This document shows, in pieces, positions 8,080-13,725 of a stretch of 13,725 nucleotides of DNA. Within the stretch, counting starts at the first letter, position 1; each line of letters starts with the position of its first letter. Both the position numbers and the translations under genes were made by a program. A model generated the notes under the pieces. The model made no database searches. It had not been told where the DNA came from and saw only the letters and a program-made list of their open reading frames with translations. The DNA lies in NCBI GenBank assembly GCA_001247695.2, contig LGRX02030448.1:1-13725 (forward strand), given 5' to 3'. The stretch is from Cymbomonas tetramitiformis (Eukaryota > Chlorophyta > Pyramimonadophyceae > Pyramimonadales > Pyramimonadaceae).

Positions 8080-8347
8080 AATCAACTGTCTTGATTAGGA
8101 TTGTCAAAATGCAGATTCTCTGATTAGGATTTGTATAGGTGGCAGATGATGATATGCCAGCCGACATGGGACAGATCGATTAGAGAATATGAACTGCGCG
8201 ACTTGAAAGTATAAGACTTGAATATTGCCCATTTGGAGGCTGTTCTAATTTGAAGTAACTATTTGGAGGAGCTGTTGCTCAACCTGTTAATTTACTGGTC
8301 AATCTTTCCTGCCATAAAGATATTGCAATTGCTTGAATTGTAGCCTT
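8080..8347. other. AT-rich stretch without a recognised gene
   Basis: No convincing coding frame. Two near copies of a TGATTAGGATT motif occur at about 8093-8103 and 8121-8131, and two near copies of ATTTGGAG at about 8230 and 8261. If this is LTR, it probably belongs to U3 or to the 3' UTR of the acidic-protein gene. Confidence 0.5.
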
Positions 8348-8660
8348 GTTCAGGAAGGCGCTACTGACCTCGACCCCGCAGACCTTAGAGTGCAACACGC
8401 CGTGCCTCCCAGTCCGGCGGGATTGACCAGGCCGCCACGCCGATGCTACGTCTGCAACTCTGACTCCCATTATTTTATGGGCTAACTGTCCCGACGAAGC
8501 CAAGAAACGAGCCTGGATTGCTGACGCCCCAGCTCGTTTGGCACGCCGCCGCGCTGCGAATGAATCTCATATCGCAGCGCTGGAAACAGAATGGGAGGAT
8601 TTGGAAGATGAAGCGGAAGCGCTGGAGTATTTTCAGAACGAGGAATCAACGACGATCGCT
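8348..8660 (+). pseudogene. Remnant of a gag zinc-knuckle region, frame-broken
   Basis: In one frame, 8348-8482 reads as a Pro-rich stretch leading into CYVCNSDSHYF, with Cys codons at 8444 and 8453 and His at 8468. The next frame supplies NCPDEAKKRAW (Cys at 8487), followed by an Ala/Arg/Glu-rich helix-like segment (LETEWEDLEDEAEALE) to about 8640. Joined across one small net insertion near 8471-8480 this resembles a CX2CX4HX4C knuckle followed by a coiled region, as in gag nucleocapsid parts. It could be a piece of another retroelement inserted in the LTR, or gag sequence moved from this family. Too short and broken to function as it stands. Confidence 0.5.
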
Positions 8661-8817
8661 CTTAATTGGAAGATGCGCTTTAAATTGGAAGATTTTTTGA
8701 AGGTCATTGTTTTGATGTTTTTTACATTATTTTAAACATATCATGCCCAAAAAATAGGGTGGTTATAATTTTGGAAGTTTTTCTCATCGTACGAGGCGGG
8801 GTTTTCAGAATTCTTAC

Positions 8818-8847
8818 GATCGCACTAGTCACATCACTAGTGCGATC
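8818..8847. repeat. Perfect inverted repeat (12-bp arms, 6-base loop) around ACTAGT
   Basis: Left arm 8818-8829 (GATCGCACTAGT) and right arm 8836-8847 are exact reverse complements, with loop CACATC. Could form a hairpin in RNA or a cruciform. Confidence 0.9.
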
Positions 8848-8853
8848 TGACTT

Positions 8854-8877
8854 CGCACTAGTCACGCGACTAGTGCG
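8854..8877. repeat. Second ACTAGT inverted repeat (9-bp arms)
   Basis: Arms CGCACTAGT (8854-8862) and its reverse complement (8869-8877) flank CACGCG. It is a diverged copy of the hairpin just upstream, so the pair forms a tandem of two inverted repeats. Confidence 0.9.
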
Positions 8878-8941
8878 GACTCAAGCGACACACGGCCGTA
8901 CGGGGCACCCGGCGATGAACCAACGACATTCCGGTCACTCA

Positions 8942-9122
8942 TGATCATTTTGGAAGCATTTCAAACCAAAAATAAAAAAAAATAAAAAAATTGGAAGGAG
9001 TGACTTCTTCCAATTCAGAGCGTTCGTCGTTAATCGGCCGCAGCGTCCTCCTCGGGTCAGCAATCTGCGGAGGAGGAGCACTGAGCGACCTCCCGCTGGC
9101 GGGACGCCGGCGACAGGGCGGT
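8942..9122. other. LTR end or leader region with poly(A)-type motifs and a short hairpin
   Basis: A-rich 8965-8990 contains two AATAAA-like hexamers. It is followed by an inverted repeat (ATTGGAAG ... CTTCCAAT, about 8990-9014). Either the polyadenylation region of the LTR or the start of the untranslated leader of the second element copy. Confidence 0.35.
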
Positions 9123-9965
9123 ATGGGTAACCGCCCCTGGGCAAGAAGTACAGCCTTCGCCCACAACCGGGGGAATATTCAGAAGGATCCTACGCCACCC
9201 CCCAACCCTCTGGCTGCTCGAGGGTATGGATTCACCTGGTCTGTCGATCAGAGGCGACAACGCCGTCTCGACAGAACCAGAACCCTACGGGATGAACCCT
9301 CGTTAACCAGTACCGCTGTTTATACAGCGAACCTTTCCACTGAGCAGGGCCGGCGAGAACATCACTTGGTGTCCCGGCGCCATCAGCGGTCGCCACGAAG
9401 ATCACCCACTTCGTCGCCTGAGCGCTCCAAGCCTCCCGTTATGTTCAGTGTGGATCGCTCCCTTGGAACTGGTAACCGATGTCCAGCTCCACGACGCGAG
9501 CGTGGCGAAACGCCCCGCGTTGATCCCCCAGACCTTGGGGATGACCCTAACCCTAACCCTAACCCTAACCCTGAGACATCAGTACTGGCAGCACTGGATG
9601 AGGATGATGGTCAGGAAGAGGAGTCCCAGTGGACCTTCAACCCACTCAACACCCCCTGGCGTAAAACTCCTCGACCGCGAGTACCGAGAAAAGCTCCGGT
9701 GGAGCGTATGCGAGCCTTGCGGCAGCGGATGCAGGATGTAACGCTGCCCGCGGTTTCACACCCTCTGGACGACAGTGGGGAGGAAGGGGGTGGAACTTCA
9801 AAAACTGGTCCTGCTTCAGAACCCCCACCTTTTAAACTTCGACCTGAGGTGTTCCCTTCGACGTCTCGACCAGCAGCGTGTCCAGCCTTGGCAGAGAGGG
9901 CGTCAGCCTCAAGCGCAGCGCGCACTACGAGCGCAGCGCGCACACTTCTGAAAGTATTTTCTTAG
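9123..9965 (+). CDS. gag N-terminal part of second element copy, 3' truncated
   Basis: Open frame with in-frame ATGs at 9123 and 9441; the second is followed by the more protein-like part, so either may be the gag start. The product is Pro/Arg/Ser-rich without a recognised domain. It contains an Asn-Pro repeat encoded by telomere-like DNA and an acidic cluster (LDEDDGQEEE). From 9731 to 9942 it is about 97% identical to 1-210, in the same frame, so it shows what precedes the left window edge in the first copy. Similarity stops at 9942, and the frame runs only into a chance stop at 9963-9965 in unrelated AT-rich DNA. Confidence 0.6.
   Translation: MGNRPWARSTAFAHNRGNIQKDPTPPPNPLAARGYGFTWSVDQRRQRRLDRTRTLRDEPSLTSTAVYTANLSTEQGRREHHLVSRRHQRSPRRSPTSSPERSKPPVMFSVDRSLGTGNRCPAPRRERGETPRVDPPDLGDDPNPNPNPNPETSVLAALDEDDGQEEESQWTFNPLNTPWRKTPRPRVPRKAPVERMRALRQRMQDVTLPAVSHPLDDSGEEGGGTSKTGPASEPPPFKLRPEVFPSTSRPAACPALAERASASSAARTTSAARTLLKVFS
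9545..9572. repeat. Telomere-like CCCTAA repeat inside gag
   Basis: Four perfect CCCTAA units (9545-9568) plus CCCT. In the gag frame the hexamer encodes alternating Asn-Pro. Confidence 0.95.
9731..9942 (+). repeat. Direct repeat of window start (1-210)
   Basis: Aligned by eye to 1-210 there are about seven substitutions and one 3-base indel (an extra codon near 9904). The match ends abruptly at base 210/9942. Confidence 0.93.
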
Positions 9966-10170
9966 GTTTTCTTAAGTTTTCTTAAGTTTTTCTTAAGTTT
10001 TCTTAAGTTTTCGATATAAACCCACACTATGCATATTTAAATCGGTACAGTTAGCTATTGGCCGACAGTATACTTAAGAATTATACTTAAGAGAACTTAA
10101 GAAAATGTAAGTACGTGGAAGCTTCTTGGTAGGAGGATATTGTCCACATGGCTCAAGGATAACTTAAGAA
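9957..10170. repeat. CTTAAG-rich region: tandem TTTTCTTAAG array and inverted copies
   Basis: About five units of a 10-11 bp TTTTCTTAAG repeat run from 9957 to 10011. Further CTTAAG sites at 10073, 10086, 10096 and 10163 are partly flanked as AACTTAAGAAAA, the reverse complement of the array unit. The two sides could pair, as in a decayed foldback or MITE-like element. Confidence 0.7.
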
Positions 10171-10488
10171 AACTGAAGAATCTTATCCAAATGTAAGCAC
10201 GTGATTGGCTGGAATGTAGGAGATATGCACACGTGTAAGAAAGCTATATGCTGGATATTTAAAGATTGTATACACATGCATGCACGTAATTGGCTGTTAA
10301 GAAGACACGTGTATGCAGGACAATGCTTCCCATCGCACAGATATTTACAAATGTAACGTTGTGACTGGTTCCATATTTAGGGTTTAAACCCTAAACCCTA
10401 AAACCCTTCAATCAAGCAGTCAGCAGCTGGGTACGTACACTACTATGGGATGCAACCCATTCCATCTAGCTTCCAGTTAACTATCTAT
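10105..10488. other. AT-rich intergenic region with G-box and CCAAT-type motifs
   Basis: No coding frame. CACGTG occurs at 10198, 10230 and 10306 (and again at 10508). ATGTAAG(T/C)ACGTG occurs at 10105 and 10191, and ATTGGCTG at 10204 and 10289. These look like diverged repeats of one unit; they could be promoter motifs, but no gene starts here on either strand. Confidence 0.45.
10376..10406. repeat. Head-to-head plant-type telomere units (perfect palindrome)
   Basis: TTTAGGG meets AAACCCTAAA head to head, making 10376-10395 a perfect 20-bp palindrome, followed by CCCTAAAACCC. The units match the TTTAGGG plant telomere repeat, also known in promoters as the telo-box. Confidence 0.9.
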
Positions 10489-10496
10489 CTATCTAT
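10481..10496. repeat. CTAT microsatellite
   Basis: Four CTAT units in a row. It supplies the stop codon of the minus-strand decayed frame to its right. Confidence 0.9.
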
Positions 10497-10776
10497 GTAG
10501 TATAACCCACGTGGCTTGGTGACATACACGTGCAGAGTGACAGGCGAATGATTCTGCTGCCGTAGATAGATCTGCAGCACCGTTGGGAACGTCGTCGGGG
10601 GCTGCTCGCTGTTGCAGTTGAGAGAAGGCCTGGAAGCTGCGCATCCCACCCCAGATTCTCAGTAACTTACACCCCTTGCCGCTTGTGAATTTTTCGAGCA
10701 GCCTATCAGAAAATGGCACGTACGACACCACAGGAAAGTTCACATTCTTATTACCTGAACGAAGCGCGGAAGGGGA
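10489..10776 (-). pseudogene. C-terminal extension of the decayed minus-strand gene
   Basis: Directly after the TGA at 10777-10779 the same frame stays open and looks protein-like (VNFPVVSYVPFSDRLLEKF, then GCKLLRIWGGMRSFQAFS) before fading into low-complexity sequence and a stop in the microsatellite. Same-frame continuation suggests the TGA is a mutation in a longer gene. It could instead be a true 3' end with chance open sequence. Confidence 0.35.
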
Positions 10777-11799
10777 TCAATGAATGCCTTGGATCTCACG
10801 CAGCAGGTGCACCGCATGGTAGAGGTTGTCGCCCGTGTCTTTACTCTTTGTTTCAACGAATAATGCCTTCGTTCCGATGAGCGCGCATGGCAGTAGCAGC
10901 TCTACGTAATCATTTCTGGCGAGCACAGCGATTCCTTGGTTCTCCATATATGCATCTTCTACCTGACGGTACGCTCGCAAACTGGCCAAACGGCACACCG
11001 TATGCTGGCTCTCGGTGTCTATCACCAGGTAGTATGCAAGGACCTTCGCATATGGGAATTCTGATAGGGAGTCCAGCCCAGTCGGGAGCATGTTCCCGAA
11101 GCCAGTGTCCGAGATGGAAACGTGGTAGGAGACTCGCTTCTCCGCCCTCGTGTACAAGGAAGACGTGAATTCCTCCAGATTCGGGGACATCCTCAAGTAC
11201 ACAATGATATCGCACGTGCATAATGCCTGTGCGCCCTGCTGCCGGGGGTGCAACATGCCAACCAAATGCTGCAGTTGTGCTAAGCAGCTTGCGAGGACGG
11301 GTGCGTCGTGAGCTACGCGCCTGCCGGTACCCATGAAATAGCAAGGAGATGTCTTAGCCTCCGCGGCTGGGTCCACAAGCCCAACCGAGACCGCTGCTTG
11401 GCCGGGGTAAAGCTCGTTGGCTAACTCCGGTAGGGAGCGCATTGTTGGATGCAAGCTTACATATGCCTCCAGGGCGAGCTTCTCGCACGTCCCATTCATG
11501 ATGGCCTCCACAGGCTTGTTCTTGACGTGAGAGTCTTTCACGATTCCTTTCGCCCGCTGAATACCTCGTTCCACCCAAAACTCCATGGCCGCACCCACAT
11601 CCCCTAGATAGTATTCTTGCCGGAACAGGTGCACCACCGCCAGACGCATGTTGAATGTAAGCATCTTCGCCGGGCCCTTATCTTCCATGATCGCGGCGTG
11701 CTCCCACAAATGCTCCTTTGCCACCTCCCGCGCCCGCCGTACCTCCGTCTCCGTGAGGGGGCTATCTGCTGTTACCATCCCTCGCGTGTAATGCAACAC
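10777..11799 (-). CDS. Unrecognised protein, possibly transposase-derived, probably a pseudogene
   Basis: About 340 codons are open, with codon-level character of a real protein; the left codon is GTG and the first ATG is eight codons in, so the true start lies upstream. I do not recognise it firmly. The segment MLTFNMRLAVVHLF ... FWVERGIQRAKG ... NKPVEAIMNGT vaguely resembles the 'H...FW.ER..K...PE' block in DUF4218/CACTA and KDZ-type transposase-associated regions; this is weak. The C-terminal half alternates hydrophobic strands (YAKVLAYYLVID, NDYVELLLPCALIG) with no motif I know. The same frame extends both ways beyond TGA codons at 10777-10779 and 11818-11820. Its neighbour, a non-LTR element, lies upstream on the same strand. 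Confidence 0.45.
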   Translation of the reverse strand: MLHYTRGMVTADSPLTETEVRRAREVAKEHLWEHAAIMEDKGPAKMLTFNMRLAVVHLFRQEYYLGDVGAAMEFWVERGIQRAKGIVKDSHVKNKPVEAIMNGTCEKLALEAYVSLHPTMRSLPELANELYPGQAAVSVGLVDPAAEAKTSPCYFMGTGRRVAHDAPVLASCLAQLQHLVGMLHPRQQGAQALCTCDIIVYLRMSPNLEEFTSSLYTRAEKRVSYHVSISDTGFGNMLPTGLDSLSEFPYAKVLAYYLVIDTESQHTVCRLASLRAYRQVEDAYMENQGIAVLARNDYVELLLPCALIGTKALFVETKSKDTGDNLYHAVHLLREIQGIH

Positions 11800-11930
11800 C
11801 GCCCGCCGCAGGTGTTGTCAGGCAGCCTCCATGACCATGTTCCAATGGACCAGCAGATCGCCAAACACCAAGGTGAGTAGTATACCACGAAATTCAGGAA
11901 ATCCTCCATGGTCCACATACCTGCCCCCCA
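11800..11930 (-). pseudogene. Upstream continuation of the decayed minus-strand gene
   Basis: Beyond TGA 11818-11820 the same frame reads LVFGDLLVHWNMVMEAA and, after it, QHLRRAVLHY into the main frame, a natural-looking helix. Further upstream another frame reads MEDFLNFVVYY, and a CAG at about 11924 (minus strand) preceded by a G/T-rich tract could be a splice acceptor. Exon structure cannot be settled from sequence alone. Confidence 0.3.
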
Positions 11931-12170
11931 ACACCCCTCCCCGGGTACGATTTACACAAACACAGCAGCACACGCACTCCCCATAACGACAAACACCATT
12001 GCGCTTGTTCATGGATAGGTCAGGCACAGCCGCACCCTCACGTACCCTGCACATGTCGCGAGTCATTTCAGATAAGCACAACGTTTGGCGCTCTGTTTGA
12101 GCTAATGCCACGAACGAATTGCAACCTGACAAAAACTGTCGCCAAAAAGATAGGGTTGCCAAGTGTGCCT
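11931..12170. other. Gene-free stretch between decayed gene and non-LTR element
   Basis: No coding frame I trust. A minus-strand GTACGTGAG near 12040 resembles a splice donor and could pair with the CAG near 11924, giving a roughly 120-base intron in the decayed gene. This is conjecture. Confidence 0.3.
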
Positions 12171-12223
12171 CTATCTTTTCTTCTTTTCGATGGAAGCTTC
12201 TCATCGAAAAGCAGAAAAGATGG
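12171..12223. repeat. Long inverted repeat (22-bp arms, 9-base loop)
   Basis: Arms 12171-12192 and 12202-12223 pair at 20 of 22 positions around a loop containing AAGCTT. Confidence 0.9.
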
Positions 12224-12334
12224 AGGAAAAAGAAAAAAAAGAAAAAACCACGCCCGTCGGGCGTATGAGTAAATTAATTTCCCCGGCCCTACTCTGGGCC
12301 GGACCGCCACGAGTGGCGGCCTTGATGGGACAAT
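12171..12334 (-). other. 3' UTR of non-LTR retrotransposon with four hairpins
   Basis: Read from the minus strand after the stop, the hairpins come in series: 12304-12319 (7-bp arms, 2-base loop), 12285-12300 (GGCCC/GGGCC), 12251-12263 (CGCCCG/CGGGCG), a pyrimidine-rich run, and 12171-12223 (22-bp arms with two mismatches). Structured 3' ends are what non-LTR reverse transcriptases recognise for target-primed reverse transcription. The exact 3' end of the element is unknown; 12171 is the outer edge of the last hairpin. Confidence 0.55.
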
Positions 12335-13725
12335 TTATACTGGGTGGTTCTTATCTTTCTCCTCCTCTTGTTTTTCTCGTCTGAGTTTTCTGTATAGCTG
12401 GTAGGTGCTGTGTGCATAGTTTACTGTCAGGTCATGTATTCTCTGTAGTGCCTGTGTGGCCTCTTTTCTGTTGAGTCCAAGTTGCTCGAGTATGTCTTGG
12501 TTGTGTTTGTACACCGTGCCTGTTCTGCCCACTGCAAACACATGAAGTTTGGCACGGAATCCGTGCCTGCGTAGCAATTGTAGCAGCGGTCCGTATTTCA
12601 TGTATTTTTCCAGGAGTTTGGGTCCCCATTTTTCGTCATCGGTGTGGGCCACCTCTATGAGGTGTAGGTTTTTTACCCTTGCTGGTGCTTCCTGTTGTGT
12701 GCATTCCCATCCGTCCTCCAGGTCTTCTAGGCCCTCTATCATGACTATGTCTACAAAACTTGGTATTGTGTCGGGCCCATCATTTCTGCCTGGGTTGTCC
12801 TTCCCGTCGTGTCTGCATTGCCCCCTGGTGAGTATGTAATTTGGGAGTACCCTTGGCTTAACCCCTGGGTCCCTCTTTTTTCCAGTGTAGGCGAGTACTT
12901 TGCATCCCCCTTTCCTATGGTGGTCAAGTATGTGTTTTAGCTCATCTGCGTGGGCATCTGCCCTGTCCGAGAACATCCCTCGCATTTGTGGGTTGTTGCA
13001 TCCACCTAGGGTGTGCCCTACCCTCATGAGGAAGCCCTTTGCGTAGTCCACCCCTTTGTGTCCACATCCTTCCAGGGTGCACTTCCCGCCCCCTCCGGCT
13101 GAGTTTTTCGCCGTCTCATAGTCTTGTGCTGGCAGTATTCTCAGTCTGCATTTGAGTATTGTTTTTCGTACCGCAAATGTGGCTCGTTTCCAGAAGCCGT
13201 TCGCTACTTTGTGTAGTGGCCTGTCTCCTTTGAGGTGCTTCATTGTTTCGTTTAGCCAGCTGTCGGTGGTCCTGCCCTCTTGCACCGAGGGGGCGTTCCT
13301 TTTTTCCGTTCTGCTGTGTGTCATATCGTGTTTTCGCTGTTTCCATCTTGTTCTGGGCATCGGGTCCTCCATCATTGCGTGGACTCTGGACTCCTCTGTG
13401 ACACGGTCATGGTGAGCTTGTCTTTCATTTGTCGGCTTCCCTTGTGGCTTTTCCCGCTGCTCAATGAGTTCATTTAGCATGTCAAAAATTTCCTCGTCAT
13501 TGTGTTCCTCTTGGGTCACTTCTAGTCTCTCCGCGAGCTCGTTGAGTTCCTTAAATATTTCCTCCCCTTCGGAGGGTGGGGGTGGTGTCCCTGCGGGTTC
13601 GGGTTCGTTTCCTCGGGTGGGGTCCCTTCTGCCCTCTGTTTCTTGGTATTCTTGGTGCTCCTGCACCTCTCGCATAAGGAGCATCTCCTCTTCCTCCGTT
13701 TGTTCCATCATGGCTTTTATTTGCC
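12335..13725 (-). CDS. C-terminal part of non-LTR retrotransposon ORF with RLE endonuclease (5' partial)
   Basis: The frame is open to the right window edge, so the ATG at 13711 is probably internal; the reverse transcriptase would lie beyond the window. Numbering from that Met: residues 1-95 are highly acidic, with two related helices (EEIFKELNELAERLE and EEIFDMLNELIEQRE); 110-150 are basic. Then comes a Cys-Cys-His-Cys cluster (C211, C216, H233, C238, with HTLGGC), a PD (313-314) and VDIVMI (Asp321), LIEVAHTDD (Glu353), a Lys/Tyr helix (K365, K369, K372), and a VFAVGRTGTVYKHN strand-turn. This zinc knuckle followed by a PD-(D/E)xK-like core is the layout of the restriction-like endonuclease of R2/Utopia/Dualen-type non-LTR elements, which nicks target DNA to prime reverse transcription. 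The stop at 12335 is followed by a hairpin-rich 3' UTR. The frame has no break in the window. Confidence 0.7.
   Translation of the reverse strand, partial: QIKAMMEQTEEEEMLLMREVQEHQEYQETEGRRDPTRGNEPEPAGTPPPPSEGEEIFKELNELAERLEVTQEEHNDEEIFDMLNELIEQREKPQGKPTNERQAHHDRVTEESRVHAMMEDPMPRTRWKQRKHDMTHSRTEKRNAPSVQEGRTTDSWLNETMKHLKGDRPLHKVANGFWKRATFAVRKTILKCRLRILPAQDYETAKNSAGGGGKCTLEGCGHKGVDYAKGFLMRVGHTLGGCNNPQMRGMFSDRADAHADELKHILDHHRKGGCKVLAYTGKKRDPGVKPRVLPNYILTRGQCRHDGKDNPGRNDGPDTIPSFVDIVMIEGLEDLEDGWECTQQEAPARVKNLHLIEVAHTDDEKWGPKLLEKYMKYGPLLQLLRRHGFRAKLHVFAVGRTGTVYKHNQDILEQLGLNRKEATQALQRIHDLTVNYAHSTYQLYRKLRREKQEEEKDKNHPV

Larger units (their letters stand above)
1..8941 (+). mobile_element. Ty3/gypsy chromovirus-type LTR retrotransposon, 5' end off-window
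   Basis: The domain order gag-protease-RT-RNase H-(Dam-like)-integrase-chromodomain-(C5 methyltransferase) is read directly from translated motifs. RT before RNase H before integrase, with a chromodomain after the integrase, is the diagnostic order of Ty3/gypsy chromoviruses. A polypurine tract followed by TG at 7030 marks the start of the 3' LTR. The 5' LTR and gag start of this copy lie left of the window. Two lesions break the polyprotein, so this copy is probably not autonomous as it stands. The right boundary is provisional: no second LTR copy is available in the window to define it, and 8941 is just one CA that could end the LTR. Confidence 0.9.
7030..8941 (+). repeat. Presumed 3' LTR, unusually long, right end unresolved
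   Basis: It begins with TG right after the polypurine tract. No second copy exists in the window to prove the terminal repeat, and no clear tRNA primer-binding site marks its end. Candidate ends are CA at 8940-8941 or later positions up to about 9364. Because copy 2's gag begins by 9441 at the latest, the LTR is between roughly 1.9 and 2.4 kb. It contains an open frame (7102-8079), a gag zinc-knuckle remnant and two hairpins. Alternatively, part of this stretch could be an insertion within a shorter LTR. Confidence 0.55.

Noticed and set aside
8538..8735. Small plus-strand frame as an independent gene
   Set aside because: Its start is a TTG, and upstream sequence in the same frame joins it to the zinc-knuckle remnant; its end is low-complexity.
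8818..8877. CRISPR-like array from repeated ACTAGT units
   Set aside because: Only two inverted repeats with 6-base loops and no unique spacers; the eukaryotic context also argues against it.
9367..9382. TGGTGTCCCGGCGCC as a tRNA primer-binding site following an LTR end ATCA at 9364
   Set aside because: Position and TGG start fit, but it matches no tRNA 3' end I can recall and lies within a continuous open frame. Left as a possible LTR end only.
11617..11880. Plus-strand 87-codon frame ending in AAG|GTGAGT, like an exon with a splice donor
   Set aside because: It is antisense to the better-supported minus-strand frame, and its composition is what such a shadow would give.
12163..12384. Plus-strand 73-codon frame over the hairpin region
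   Set aside because: Covers poly-A-rich and hairpin sequence in the 3' UTR of the non-LTR element; no protein-like features.

Overview
The window looks like repeat-rich nuclear DNA from a eukaryote, most likely a streptophyte (charophyte) alga or other green-lineage organism. The clues are a chromodomain-bearing Ty3/gypsy element, plant-type TTTAGGG/CCCTAAA units at about 10376-10406, and the association of gypsy elements with DNA methyltransferases, which from memory is described in charophytes and dinoflagellates. The organism is an inference. No ordinary host gene is recognisable; almost everything is mobile-element DNA in different states of decay.

Left part (1-7029, + strand): a Ty3/gypsy (chromovirus-type) retrotransposon entering from beyond the left edge. 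The order is gag-like region, aspartic protease, reverse transcriptase, RNase H, Dam-like adenine methyltransferase domain, integrase, chromodomain, and a C5-cytosine methyltransferase domain at the C-terminus. One in-frame stop (1629-1631) and one single-base frame change (about 2916-2920) break it; otherwise the catalytic motifs are mostly intact. A polypurine tract at 7016-7029 runs straight into TG at 7030, the expected left end of the 3' LTR.

Middle (7030-9942): the presumed LTR is very long. It holds an open frame for an acidic protein with a basic tail (7102-8079), a decayed zinc-knuckle gag fragment (about 8348-8660) and a pair of strong ACTAGT-centred hairpins (8818-8877). Beyond it lies the 5' leader and gag start of a second copy of the same element. 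Its 9731-9942 is nearly identical to 1-210, so two copies appear to sit in tandem around a shared LTR; the second copy is cut off at 9942.

Right part: 9943-10488 is AT-rich with CTTAAG repeats, CACGTG and ATTGG motifs and a head-to-head telomere-like palindrome. From 10489 to about 11900 on the minus strand lies a decayed, unrecognised gene, possibly a transposase remnant, in one frame interrupted by two TGA codons. From 13725 down to about 12171 on the minus strand is the 3' end of a non-LTR retrotransposon: an acidic linker, a restriction-like endonuclease (RLE) domain and a hairpin-rich 3' UTR. Its reverse transcriptase would lie outside the window.

The most notable content is one retrotransposon polyprotein carrying both an adenine-type and a cytosine-type DNA methyltransferase next to a chromodomain integrase, plus an LTR that appears to carry its own gene.
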